Below, one piece after another: positions 34,004 to 42,329 of a DNA stretch of 64,000 nt; the first letter of the stretch is position 1; each line of letters begins with the position of its first letter. Origin of the DNA: Streptomyces sp. NRRL F-5135 (lineage in GTDB: Bacteria > Actinomycetota > Actinomycetes > Streptomycetales > Streptomycetaceae). The stretch is taken from contig NZ_JOHR01000028.1 of assembly GCF_000719775.1 (NCBI RefSeq), positions 19,135-83,134 of the forward strand. The letters run 5' to 3'. Below the pieces are notes generated by a model. The model saw nothing but the letters and a program-made list of their open reading frames with translations, did no database searches and had not been told where the DNA came from. The position numbers and the translations under genes are program-made.

Positions 34004-34150
34004 CCGCGGACCCGGTGGTGGCCGGGCCACTGATGCTGGGGTGCTCGGCAGTAGCGCACCTCTGGCACTTTTGACGCGGCCTGCCGGTGGGAGGCCGGTT
34101 TCCCGTGCGGCGGGAAGCCAAGGGCACGGGTGCTGGTTCTTCAGACGGGT

Positions 34151-34185
34151 CGGCCCCGCCAGTTCGGGGGAGGCTGGCGGGGCCG
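34151..34185. terminator. Bidirectional hairpin after lipoprotein and translocase genes
   Basis: CGGCCCCGCCAG and CTGGCGGGGCCG form 12-bp arms with an 11-base loop. It lies in the 364-base gap (34004-34367) between the convergent lipoprotein and translocase genes. The rest of the gap holds a second, long-loop inverted repeat (GCACGGCCCGGG near 34244 with its mirror near 34301-34312) and no gene. Confidence 0.75.
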
Positions 34186-34367
34186 GGGGAACCCTGTACG
34201 GCCGGGGGTGCCGTGCTGGGGCTCAAGGGTGTTGGTCTTGTTGCACGGCCCGGGTTCTTTCTGGCGCGGGGACGCAGGAAGAACACAGATGAGTATCCGT
34301 CCCGGGCCGTGCTCTTCCATGGTGGTACAGGTTCGGGCGTTTGTCCGGGCTGCTCTCCCCCGGGGTG

Positions 34368-36707
34368 TTACTCGTCGGGTGTTGGTGCCGGGCCCAGGCC
34401 GTACGTACCGCGGGTACCGTCCTGCGGCCGGTGGATTTTCTGCTCCTTGACGAGGCGGGCGAGGGTGTTGGACAGCGTCGTCTCCTTCATCCCGGTCTGC
34501 TGAAGCAGCGTGGTCTTGTCCATGTACTGGATCTCGTAGTCGTCCGGCTCCAGGTCGGCGCCGGCGAGCGCCTCGAGGTGCATGGGGTCGGAGTTCTCCC
34601 GGAGAGCCTGGATGACTTTGTCTTCCGCGCTGGGTTCCTTCTTCGGCAGGTCGACGCCGTTGACGTACTTCGGTGCGGAAGAGTCGTCCTGGTCGCTTCC
34701 GCTGCCGCCTTCTTCGAAGCCGCGGACCGGGGTGTTGGCGATCTCTTCCAGGGTGGCGTCGTCCCAGCCGGGGAAGTCCTCGGGGACGGCGACCTGGTCG
34801 GGCCGGATGTGCGGGGTGGCGTCCTCGAGGGTGAAGGTGCGGCCCATGCCGGGGCGTCCGCCGGGGGCGCCCATGAATCCGAGGCCGAAGGTGCGGCGCG
34901 GGTCGTCCTCGGGGAGGGTCGGGTCGTAGATCAGAGAGTCGTCCTCGGACTTCCATACGGCGGGGATTTTGGCGGGGTCGATGCCTTCGAAGCCGTCGGG
35001 GAGGTCGGCGAGGTTGGTCTGGCCGGAGTCGGTGCGCAGGATCAGCCAGGCTCCGCCGTTGATCAGGTTGGCGCGGATGGCTTGTTCGCCGCCGATCTGG
35101 TCCAGGTTCACGGTCTGGTTGATCAGGGTCCACGGCATGCCCAGGGAGCGGCCGAGGCTGGCGCCGGCCTTGACGATGTGTACGGCTTCCTTGCGGTTGG
35201 GCACGTTGGGGCCGAGTACTTGGGCGGCCTCGTCGAGGGCGGTGGCGCACCAGGGTCGCATTTTGGAGGGCTGGAAGTTCTTCAGTTCCAGTCGGGCGGC
35301 TTCCTCCTTGCGGTGCATGAGGATCGCGTAGGAGATCCGCAGGGCGCCGAGGGCGCCGTATGTCTGGAGGCCGGAGTAGGCGGCCATCTTGGGGATCGCG
35401 GGGTTGGAGGCGCCCTTGGGGTCGGCGTAGAGGATGGCCGCGTCGTTGGCGTGGTAGCCCAGGCAGACGAGTTGGGCGGCGCCGCCCTTTCCGGATCCGG
35501 TTGTGCCGGCGATGACGAGGTGGAGGGCGCCGAGGACGGGGTCGAACATGGGGAACATCCAGGGGTGCCCGGAGATGACCTTGCCGAAGGGGACGCGGCC
35601 GCCCTTGGTGGCCTTGAGGGCGTCCAGGCCGGGGAAGTCGAATCCCTTCTCCAGGGGGTTTTCCTTCATCGTGCGGATGATGGCCTTGCGGGGGTTGGTG
35701 GCGATCGGCTCGTAGGAGATCAGCAGGGGTGAGGTGCGCATGGCGCCGGCGAGTTCGTTCCGGTCGGGGGCCTTGAGGATGTCGAGGTCTTCGTCGGCGA
35801 CGACGTATGCGGCCTGGCCGCCGGTGTTCGGGTCGTCGGTGACGTCCTCCAGGTGGGTCTTCGCCATCAGGCCGCCGGGGCGGGCTACGTACTTCATCCA
35901 GGCGCCCTCCAGGGTGGAGGGGTTCAGCTTCGCGGGGGCTTTCATGCTGACCTCGATGCGGGCCTCTCCCGCATGGTCGCCGGGGGTGATGTCGACCCAT
36001 CCGGGACGGACCTTGTAGACGGAGGAGACGGTCTCCTTGGAGACGGAGACGCCGCTTCCTGCCGGGGCCAGGATGGTGCCGGTCCAGCGGAGGATGGTGC
36101 CGGTCGCGGGGTCGGTGTACGCGAGGACGTTCGCGAGGACCTGGTGTTTGTGGGCTCCGGTGGTCGGGTTGGAGATGTGCGTTCCCCATGCCATGACGAT
36201 GCCGTCGGCGATGCTTGCGGGCTTGCCGGCCGTGCTGGCTGCGTGGGGGTGGGTGGTGCGGCGGGTCTGGGTCTTGCGGGCCAGGACCTTGCGTAGCTTC
36301 CAGGGGACGAGGGCGACGGCGGCCCACCAGCCGAGGGAGACGATGCCGGGGATGGATGCCGGGTTGAGGATGCCGGCCATGAGGGCGTCCGTGCCGTCGA
36401 GGCCCCTGAGTGTGCCGAGGCCGAGGGACATGCCGGTGGTGAGGGTGGAGATGAACATCGGGGAGCGGTGGGCGCGGACGATGTCCCCGGCCGGGAGGTT
36501 GTCGGTGAGTTCGGGCGGGAGGCGGTTCATGTAGTTCGCGGCCATGAAGCCGGCGGCTCCGCCGTAGGCGATGGCTGCGGTGAACGCGGCGCCGCCGTCG
36601 AGGAGCGGGGCGAGGATGCCGGTGGCGATGGGGGCGGCGGAGGTGACGAAGGCAATGCCGCGTTCGGTGCTTGCGGCGCGGGGGCTGGTGGTCGTGGGCG
36701 TGGTCAT
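34368..36707 (-). CDS. TraB/FtsK-type conjugal DNA translocase
   Basis: The 779-residue protein has two to three N-terminal membrane segments (about 17-60, 108-135), a long linker, then an FtsK/SpoIIIE ATPase domain with Walker A AGTTGSGKG (400-408) and Walker B-type TALDE (489-493). The C-terminus (about 715-775) is a winged helix (TTLLQQTGMKETTLSNTLARLVKEQKIHRPQDG). This matches TraB of Streptomyces plasmids, a hexameric motor that binds clustered short DNA repeats with the C-terminal helix and moves double-stranded DNA between mycelia. ATP use and motor role follow from the motifs; conjugation is inferred from context. Confidence 0.85.
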   Translation of the reverse strand: MTTPTTTSPRAASTERGIAFVTSAAPIATGILAPLLDGGAAFTAAIAYGGAAGFMAANYMNRLPPELTDNLPAGDIVRAHRSPMFISTLTTGMSLGLGTLRGLDGTDALMAGILNPASIPGIVSLGWWAAVALVPWKLRKVLARKTQTRRTTHPHAASTAGKPASIADGIVMAWGTHISNPTTGAHKHQVLANVLAYTDPATGTILRWTGTILAPAGSGVSVSKETVSSVYKVRPGWVDITPGDHAGEARIEVSMKAPAKLNPSTLEGAWMKYVARPGGLMAKTHLEDVTDDPNTGGQAAYVVADEDLDILKAPDRNELAGAMRTSPLLISYEPIATNPRKAIIRTMKENPLEKGFDFPGLDALKATKGGRVPFGKVISGHPWMFPMFDPVLGALHLVIAGTTGSGKGGAAQLVCLGYHANDAAILYADPKGASNPAIPKMAAYSGLQTYGALGALRISYAILMHRKEEAARLELKNFQPSKMRPWCATALDEAAQVLGPNVPNRKEAVHIVKAGASLGRSLGMPWTLINQTVNLDQIGGEQAIRANLINGGAWLILRTDSGQTNLADLPDGFEGIDPAKIPAVWKSEDDSLIYDPTLPEDDPRRTFGLGFMGAPGGRPGMGRTFTLEDATPHIRPDQVAVPEDFPGWDDATLEEIANTPVRGFEEGGSGSDQDDSSAPKYVNGVDLPKKEPSAEDKVIQALRENSDPMHLEALAGADLEPDDYEIQYMDKTTLLQQTGMKETTLSNTLARLVKEQKIHRPQDGTRGTYGLGPAPTPDE

Positions 36708-36746
36708 GGGGATACTCCTGGGTGGGTTGTATGGCCTGCGGATATG

Positions 36747-36778
36747 GGGCGGGGCCGGGGTGCGTCCCGGCCCCGCCC
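36747..36778. terminator. Hairpin between transfer genes
   Basis: GGGCGGGGCCGGG and CCCGGCCCCGCCC form perfect 13-bp arms with a six-base loop between the translocase start and the upstream 127-residue gene. It may reduce translocase expression, which is toxic in excess in some Streptomyces plasmids. Confidence 0.7.
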
Positions 36779-36787
36779 TGCCGGGGG

Positions 36788-37171
36788 CTATGCCTGCTCG
36801 AACCAGTCGCGGGAGACGTTCTCCAGGCCGTCGACGCTGGACCGGTCGAAGGCTTCCTGGAAGCCGCCGTGGGTGGACCTGGCCTGGTCGCCCGCTGCTG
36901 TGGCCTGCTTGGCGGTGTCCTGGGCCTTGGCGGCGTAGGTCAGGATCCCGTCGGACAACCCCTTGATGACCTTGGACAGTTCGTGGGAGTCGGCCACCGA
37001 GTCCCTGTCGACGGACTTCGCGGCCATCTGATCGGACTCCCTGCTGGTCTCTGTGGCCTCTGCGTCGATGACTTTCGCTGCCGCCTTGACGTCGTCGGCG
37101 TTCCGGGAGACCTTCCTCTCCAGCTTGGCCACCTTCGCTTGGAGGGCCTTGTACGTCAGGTCGCTGCTCAT
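36788..37171 (-). CDS. Coiled-coil transfer-region protein
   Basis: The 127-residue, highly charged protein is largely helical (LTYKALQAKVAKLERKVSRN; EATETSRESDQMAAKSVDRD). It carries no membrane segment. It lies between the translocase and the large Gly-rich protein, both minus-strand. pZL12, the known Streptomyces plasmid-phage, has a traA-traC transfer locus, and this trio could correspond, but I cannot confirm homology. A structural partner for transfer is inferred. Confidence 0.6.
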   Translation of the reverse strand: MSSDLTYKALQAKVAKLERKVSRNADDVKAAAKVIDAEATETSRESDQMAAKSVDRDSVADSHELSKVIKGLSDGILTYAAKAQDTAKQATAAGDQARSTHGGFQEAFDRSSVDGLENVSRDWFEQA

Positions 37172-37191
37172 GGTGATCGGGTTCCTTCGGG

Positions 37192-39033
37192 TCAGGCCGC
37201 GAGCGCGGTGTCGGAGGGGGTGACGCCTCGGTCGGCGTAGAACTTCAGTTCGGCCGTCTTCGTCTCGTCGGAGTCGACGACGGCCTGGTACAGGGGGGCG
37301 TAGCGGGTCTGGACGTTGGACAGGACGGCCTTCGCGAAGTCGTGGGCCTTGCCGGCGCGTTTGTGGACTTCGTTCGCCTCGTCGGCCTGGGCCTTCGCCA
37401 GGTCGGCCAGCTTCTGGAGTTGACCGACGACTTTCTCTCCGCCCTTGACTCCCTTGGCTTCCTCTGCGAGCTTCTGGCAGTCGCCGGCCTGCTCGCGTGC
37501 TTCGGCGGCCAGGATCTTGGTCGCATCGGCGATCCTGGACAGGCCGTCGATGCGAGCCTCCAGTCGGCCTTCGTAGTCTTTGAAGCGGCGAAGCTCTCCC
37601 CGGGTCACGGACGGCTTCAGGAAGCCCTCCCCCAGGGTGATCTTCTTTGCGTCGATGCCCTGCGCCTGGATCGGCGTCGCCTGCGACATGAACGGGTCCT
37701 CCATCGGTTCGTCGTCGTCTTCGATCTGGACCGCCTGGCCCTGGGTGATGCCCTGGAGGTCGGCCTTGCGCGATGCGTGTGCCTTGTCGAGGCGGTCTTT
37801 GTCCCGGTCGGCGGCCTCGCTGGTGTCGCCCCAGCCGTCCTTGACGCCGTCCTTGTATGCCTTGACGTGGGCGACCGCCCGGGCGGCGCGTGTCCCGTCG
37901 CGGTATCCGGCCTCGCGGGACTCGCGGGTGGAGAACGGCTTCCCCTTCTCCGCGTGCTCTCCGGGCGGCGGGGTTTTCCCGGTCGGGTCCGTCTTGCCGG
38001 TCTCGCTGTCCTTGCTGCTGCCGGACGGGCCCGTGCTCTTCCCTCCAGGGCCTGCGGCGCCGGCCTTGCCGGGCGTACCGTCTGCCCCCGGGCCGCCCTT
38101 CGCGCCGGGGGCCTTGCCGGACGGGCCGTCAGACGGCTTCCCACCCTCGCCGGTGCCGCCCTTCGAGAGGGGCCCGTTGCTGCTCTTGCCATCCGCGGTC
38201 GAGCCGGAACCGGATCCCTTGCCGCCCGTCCCGGAGCCGTCCTTGCCGGCGGCACCGGCCGGGCCTGCGGCACCGTTCTTCCCGCCCCCTGAACCGCCGC
38301 TGGACGGGCCGCTCGCCCCGGCCTTGCCGTCGTGCCCCTTGGACAGCTTCGGGGAGCCCCCATCGCCGCCATTCTTCGGATTCTTTGGACGCGGAGATCC
38401 GTTGCTGTTTCCGCTGCTGGATCCGCCTCCTCCAGACCCACGGCCGCTACCGCCCCCCGCTCCTGATGCTCCGTTGGCACCGGAATACCCAGAGGAGCCC
38501 TTCTGCGGGCTCCCGTTGGACTTTCGCGTGTCTTTTACCGGACCGGGCCCTGTGCTCTTGTTGCCCAGTGATTTCCCTCCCGGACCGTTCGCGGCTGACG
38601 CCTTTCCAGGGATTCCACCGGAGCGGTTGACTGTGACTTGCCGGGTCTCTTTCACCTGCCGTGCCTGGGCTTTCGTTTTGGCCAGGTCGAGGCGCTTGTT
38701 CTGGGCGCCTCCGCCTTTCCCCCATCGGGCCGCACCGGCCAGCAGCCACGCCCGCCAAATCCCTTTCTTCTCGATGGTCCGCCCGGCCGTTCCGTCTTTT
38801 GTGGCTGTTTCGTTGTCGCCGTGGTAGGCGGCGCTGGAGGCGTCGGAGGTGCTCGGCGCGGGACCGCCTGCGGTTGCCTCGCTGGCGGTGGGGGCGGCCA
38901 GGTCGAAGGCGGGCCGGGCCGGATCGACGGGGGCGAGCATGGAGGCCAGCAGCCCGGACTGCGGGCTGCTGGACGCGCCGGCTGGCGGGTCGTCCGGGCC
39001 GGGAACAGCTGCGGGGACCGTGTCGGTCGCCAT
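37192..39033 (-). CDS. Gly/Ser/Lys-rich transfer-region protein
   Basis: GAAGGAG lies five bases before the ATG at 39033. The 613-residue protein has an N-terminal acidic/Pro part, a central low-complexity zone of about 300 residues rich in Gly, Ser, Lys and Pro (GGGSGRGSGGGGSSSGN; GPAGAAGKDGSGTG), then a helical region with coiled-coil content at 450-590. The build is that of a large linker or DNA/RNA-tethering protein. It is encoded beside the translocase. No family recognised. Confidence 0.65.
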   Translation of the reverse strand: MATDTVPAAVPGPDDPPAGASSSPQSGLLASMLAPVDPARPAFDLAAPTASEATAGGPAPSTSDASSAAYHGDNETATKDGTAGRTIEKKGIWRAWLLAGAARWGKGGGAQNKRLDLAKTKAQARQVKETRQVTVNRSGGIPGKASAANGPGGKSLGNKSTGPGPVKDTRKSNGSPQKGSSGYSGANGASGAGGGSGRGSGGGGSSSGNSNGSPRPKNPKNGGDGGSPKLSKGHDGKAGASGPSSGGSGGGKNGAAGPAGAAGKDGSGTGGKGSGSGSTADGKSSNGPLSKGGTGEGGKPSDGPSGKAPGAKGGPGADGTPGKAGAAGPGGKSTGPSGSSKDSETGKTDPTGKTPPPGEHAEKGKPFSTRESREAGYRDGTRAARAVAHVKAYKDGVKDGWGDTSEAADRDKDRLDKAHASRKADLQGITQGQAVQIEDDDEPMEDPFMSQATPIQAQGIDAKKITLGEGFLKPSVTRGELRRFKDYEGRLEARIDGLSRIADATKILAAEAREQAGDCQKLAEEAKGVKGGEKVVGQLQKLADLAKAQADEANEVHKRAGKAHDFAKAVLSNVQTRYAPLYQAVVDSDETKTAELKFYADRGVTPSDTALAA

Positions 39034-39052
39034 CAACACTCCTTCACTGTGG

Positions 39053-39158
39053 GTAGTCACTTACTACTCACCGCCCAGCCCGAAATCCCGGTTCAGGAGC
39101 TCTTGGGGGTAGCGCCTGGGTGGGTTCTCGAGCTGGAAGGTGAGTGGTGAGTGACTAC
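39053..39158. repeat. Large near-perfect inverted repeat
   Basis: A 20-base arm (39053-39072, beginning GTAGTCACTT) matches the reverse of 39139-39158 (ending GAGTGACTAC) at 18 of 20 positions, with 66 bases between. Direct GTGAGT repeats lie within the second arm. It overlaps the stop of the gene at 39155 and precedes the start of the 613-residue gene. It may fold as a long stem or act as a cis site for transfer; see findings. Confidence 0.6.
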
Positions 39159-39763
39159 GCGGGGTTACTGCGGGTGGCCTTCTTCGCGGCGACGACGAGG
39201 CCGGCCGCGAGGACCGCGCCGCCGAGCAGGAGACCGTTGTTGATGCCTCCGCTGTCACCGCTGGCGGCGGTCTGGGTGGTGGAGCCTGCGGCCTGCATGT
39301 CGCTGCTGTCGGTGGTGCCGTACTGGGTCTGGCAGTCGTCGACGACGCTCCGGTAGGTGACGCCCGGCTGGCTGTTGACCAGGGGCTTGTTGGCTTTCAC
39401 ACAGGCGTCGATCTGCTGCTGGCGGGTGTTGTCGGCGGCGTGCCGGGCTTTCTGGCTGGCCGCGTTGACGCGGTTCATTTCCTTCAGTTCTTCCAGCCGC
39501 AATTCCTGCTGCTTGAGGGCGATTTCCTGCGCCTTCGCTTCGCTGGCGGCCTGCTGGGTGGTGTAGTGCTGCCAGCCGATGAGCCCGCCTCCGGCCAGAA
39601 CGGTGACGCCGATAGCGAGGGCGGCCTTTCCACGCTTGGTGAGGCCCGGGTTTATCGGCTGGGCGGGTGCCCCGTACGGGTAGGGGTCGATGGTTTCGGT
39701 GTGTTCCGAAGGGAATTCACGCGACACCATTCGGTTGAATTCTTCGTCGTCGTAGGGGGACAT
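39155..39763 (-). CDS. Transfer-region membrane protein with coiled coil
   Basis: The 202-residue protein has a Pro-rich N-terminus, a membrane segment at about 46-62 (ALAIGVTVLAGGGLIGW), a coiled coil (EAKAQEIALKQQELRLEELKEM trimmed in character), Cys residues at 118 and 142 and a second hydrophobic segment near the C-terminus (GLLLGGAVLAAGLVVAA). The build resembles SpdB-like spread proteins but the identification is tentative. It is in the transfer operon. Confidence 0.65.
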   Translation of the reverse strand: MSPYDDEEFNRMVSREFPSEHTETIDPYPYGAPAQPINPGLTKRGKAALAIGVTVLAGGGLIGWQHYTTQQAASEAKAQEIALKQQELRLEELKEMNRVNAASQKARHAADNTRQQQIDACVKANKPLVNSQPGVTYRSVVDDCQTQYGTTDSSDMQAAGSTTQTAASGDSGGINNGLLLGGAVLAAGLVVAAKKATRSNPA

Positions 39764-39766
39764 TGG

Positions 39767-40291
39767 TCATTCTCCGTTCTGGTGTGCTTTTCGGGCGGCG
39801 GTGGTGAGGAAGGCCCGCACGTTAGAGAACTGCTGGTCGGGGAGGTCGTTCCAGACGTAGAACGGCAGGGTGACGCCGTGCTCGGCGAGGGTGTCCTGCA
39901 TGTAGCGGACGGCCCGGTCGCGGCTGTCCGGGGTGACGTTTCCGGTCGCTTCGAGGAGGCTCTGGGCGCCGCGGATGCACATGCGGCCGGTGGGTGAGAA
40001 GTCGGAGAGCTTGCACCAGCCGTAGTGGTTGAGGACGGCGATGGTCTGCTCGAGGTGCGCGGACGGCACGCGGGGTACCGGTTCCTGCCACCAGCCGAGG
40101 CCGGCCATGAGGGTGCGGAGGGAGCGGGGCAGGAGGCGGTGGCTGCGTGGGGGCATGTCGGGGACCGGCGCCACGGCCGGGCCAGGGGCTACGGCCGTGG
40201 GCCGCACCGGCTGGGGCCGTACGGGGTGGGGGCGTCCGAGGATCCGGGACGCTGACGGCGTCCCGGTCTCGACGATCTGGTTCTGGGCCAC
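39767..40291 (-). CDS. DUF6197-like protein
   Basis: The GTG at 40291 follows AAGGAG. The C-terminal 90 residues match the DUF6197 pattern: HYGWCKLSDFSPTGRMCIRGA, then FYVWNDLPDQQ and FLTTAARKAH. The N-terminal 60 residues are Pro/Arg-rich and probably disordered. DUF6197 proteins are common on Streptomyces plasmids without known function. It lies in the transfer operon, its start lying inside the GGTCTC array. Confidence 0.7.
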   Translation of the reverse strand: MAQNQIVETGTPSASRILGRPHPVRPQPVRPTAVAPGPAVAPVPDMPPRSHRLLPRSLRTLMAGLGWWQEPVPRVPSAHLEQTIAVLNHYGWCKLSDFSPTGRMCIRGAQSLLEATGNVTPDSRDRAVRYMQDTLAEHGVTLPFYVWNDLPDQQFSNVRAFLTTAARKAHQNGE

Positions 40292-40930
40292 GTGTTGGTC
40301 TCCTTCTTGGTCTCGCCGGTCGGTCACCGGGGGGTCTCGGTCTCTTGCTGCTCACGCGGTCTCGGTGGTCTTGAGGTCTCCCGCCGCCTCGGAGACCGTG
40401 GTCTCGGTCTCTCCGCTTCCGGTGGTCTCTGCGAGGTACAGGTCTCGTGCTGTCTTCAGCCGTTTGGCGGCCGTGGACTTGGGGCGGCCGGTGGTCTCGA
40501 TGGCGTCGTCGAGAGAGACCTTCATGTGGCCGTTGCGAGACCTCATGAGGGAGACCAGTGCGCGGGTCTCGGTCTCGCGGTCTCCGATGGCGGAGACCGA
40601 GGTGGTCTCTCGGGGGAGACTTGTGCGCGAGACCTTTGAGCGGGTCTCGGTCTCGCTGGTCTCTGCCGGGTTGGTGGTCCCGGGAGACCGGTCTCCGGTC
40701 TCGGTCTCCGTGTTGGTTCCTCGGTCTCCCTGGTCTCGGGAGACCACGGTCTCGGTGGTCTCGATGGTCTCCGCGCGCCGGGCGGGGCTGGTCTCGGTTC
40801 CGGTGCGGGGGGTCTCTGCTCGCTGAGGTGAGACCGTTCCCCTGGTCTCCTTCTGCGGAGAGACCGCCGGGGTGGAGATCTGCCGGGTCGCGAGACTGGT
40901 CTCCGTGTCTTCGGGCTTGGTGGGGAGACC
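40265..40930. repeat. Dense GGTCTC/GAGACC hexamer array
   Basis: I count by eye about 42 copies of GGTCTC or its complement in 665 bases: about 31 GGTCTC and 11 GAGACC on the plus strand. Several are in direct tandem (40333-40344, 40400-40411, 40565-40576, 40643-40654). The array runs across the 3' third of the membrane-protein gene at 40352, the intergenic space and the start of the DUF6197-like gene. Copies in the gene fall in more than one codon phase. A DNA-level role is inferred; the translocase recognition site is the favoured candidate. Confidence 0.8.
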
Positions 40931-41980
40931 CCAGGGGTTGCTGTGGTCGAGGCGGGCGAGGGTCGGGGCGTGGGCTGAGACGGCTAGGTCGTCGAGGAGG
41001 GCGGTCTTCTGTGCGGGGTCGTGGGCGACGTTGGCGGCCCGGAGGGCGGCGCGGAGCTGGCGGCGGATCCAGCGGCCGCGCCATCCGCCCTTCCTCTTGT
41101 CGCTGAGGGCGTCGTACCGGTCGGTGAGGTTGGCGGCCTTGACGCGGGCGCGCTGACGGAGGAGTTCGGTGGTCGTGGTGTCGGTGTCGGCGACCCCGAA
41201 CGTGGCGAGGATCTTCTGGCTGAGGCGGCGGCCGAGGCGGGCGAGGACGCTCATGCTGCGGGCGGTGGCGTCGGCGGCGCGGATCTCGAGGCCCATGGCG
41301 AGGTGCCACAGGAGTGCGGCGCCGATGGGGCCGAACACGGCGCGCCAGGCGCCGGCGGTGAGGCCCTGCCAGAATCCTTCGGCTGTGGCGGCGCCTTCGG
41401 CGAAGGCGGGGACGGCGAGGAATCCGGTGATGATCCAGACGAGGAGGCCGGGCATGCCGGGTGCGTTGTCGCGCTTGAGGTTGTCGCGGGCGGCGAGGCC
41501 GAGGGCGATGAGGACGATTTCGCCGGTGCCGCAGAGGGCGATGCGGGTGAAGGTGTCGGTGATGTTGAGGTGGGTGTGGGTGAAGCCCCAGGCGGTGTTG
41601 ATGCCGACGCCGGTGCAGACGAGGGCGCCGATGGTGACGGCGGCCTGTCCGGCGGACGGGGACTCGGCGTCGGAGTTCTTGGTCTTGGTGATCGCGTTCC
41701 GGGTGGCGCTGATGAGGGCGGCGGCCAGGAGGACGAGGGCGGCGGCCGCGGCGGTGCAGAGGGCGATGCGGCGGCCGGTCTGGTCGAGGGTGAGCAGGCG
41801 GAGGGGGCCGCCGACGCCGGCGTACAGGCCGGTGGCGACGGTGAGCGTGGCCAGGGCGACGAGGGTCTTCGGGGTGCGGTGGGTGCTGGGGGGTGTGGGT
41901 GCCCCGGCGGTGGGCAGGGGCTGCCAGTCCCCGAGGACGGGGGTGTTGGACGGCTGCTGGCCGACCGGGACGGTGGTCAC
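40352..41980 (-). CDS. Multi-span membrane protein with repetitive C-terminus
   Basis: The 542-residue protein has about five to six membrane segments between 35 and 225 (TLVALATLTVATGLYAGVG; AAAAALVLLAAALISA; AAVTIGALVCTGVGI; EIVLIALGLAARD; GLLVWIITGFLAVPAFA). A basic region with RWIRRQLRAALRA follows, then about 190 residues of Glu/Thr/Val/Ser repeats encoded by GAGACC-type DNA, and a short helical end with RSRNGHMKVSLDDAIETTG, which resembles a winged helix. This suits an Spd-type plasmid-spread membrane protein with a DNA-contacting tail. Assignment is by topology and context. Confidence 0.7.
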   Translation of the reverse strand: MTTVPVGQQPSNTPVLGDWQPLPTAGAPTPPSTHRTPKTLVALATLTVATGLYAGVGGPLRLLTLDQTGRRIALCTAAAAALVLLAAALISATRNAITKTKNSDAESPSAGQAAVTIGALVCTGVGINTAWGFTHTHLNITDTFTRIALCGTGEIVLIALGLAARDNLKRDNAPGMPGLLVWIITGFLAVPAFAEGAATAEGFWQGLTAGAWRAVFGPIGAALLWHLAMGLEIRAADATARSMSVLARLGRRLSQKILATFGVADTDTTTTELLRQRARVKAANLTDRYDALSDKRKGGWRGRWIRRQLRAALRAANVAHDPAQKTALLDDLAVSAHAPTLARLDHSNPWGLPTKPEDTETSLATRQISTPAVSPQKETRGTVSPQRAETPRTGTETSPARRAETIETTETVVSRDQGDRGTNTETETGDRSPGTTNPAETSETETRSKVSRTSLPRETTSVSAIGDRETETRALVSLMRSRNGHMKVSLDDAIETTGRPKSTAAKRLKTARDLYLAETTGSGETETTVSEAAGDLKTTETA

Positions 41981-42100
41981 GGAGATCGGTGTCCTTTCGC
42001 GGGTGGTTGGGCGGGGCTGAGGTTCGGTGGTCCGGTTGGTCCGGTCCTCTCTGACGTCACCAGCCCGGTGGTGCGGCTGGTGGCGACAGGGCGGGCCGGG

Positions 42101-42313
42101 TCAGCGGCGGAGGCCCGGGACGCGGGCGGTGATGCGGTCGGTCAGGGTCGGGCCGTCGAGCTGGGTGTCGAACGCGTTGGCCAGGTCGCGGGCGTCGGCC
42201 AGGTCCTGGGTCATGACGGGGTCGCCGCCGCGGCGGTCGGCCTTGGCCTTGTCGTCGGCGACGATGCCGACCCACTCGCCCATTGCGCGGCGGGCGTTCT
42301 CCTTCTTGGGCAC
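42101..42313 (-). CDS. Small hypothetical transfer-operon protein
   Basis: The 70-residue protein starts with a GTG at 42313 preceded by AGAAGGAG. It is helical and charged (ARRAMGEWVGIVADDKAKAD; DLADARDLANAFDTQL). It lies between the membrane protein and a RapZ-like fragment. No function is known. Confidence 0.65.
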   Translation of the reverse strand: MPKKENARRAMGEWVGIVADDKAKADRRGGDPVMTQDLADARDLANAFDTQLDGPTLTDRITARVPGLRR

Positions 42314-42329
42314 GGTGTTCTCCTTCTGG

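Noticed and set aside
40352..40930. GGTCTC array explained only as a repeated protein motif
   Set aside because: The array continues beyond the stop codon, into intergenic DNA and a second gene, and copies in the gene occur in more than one codon phase.
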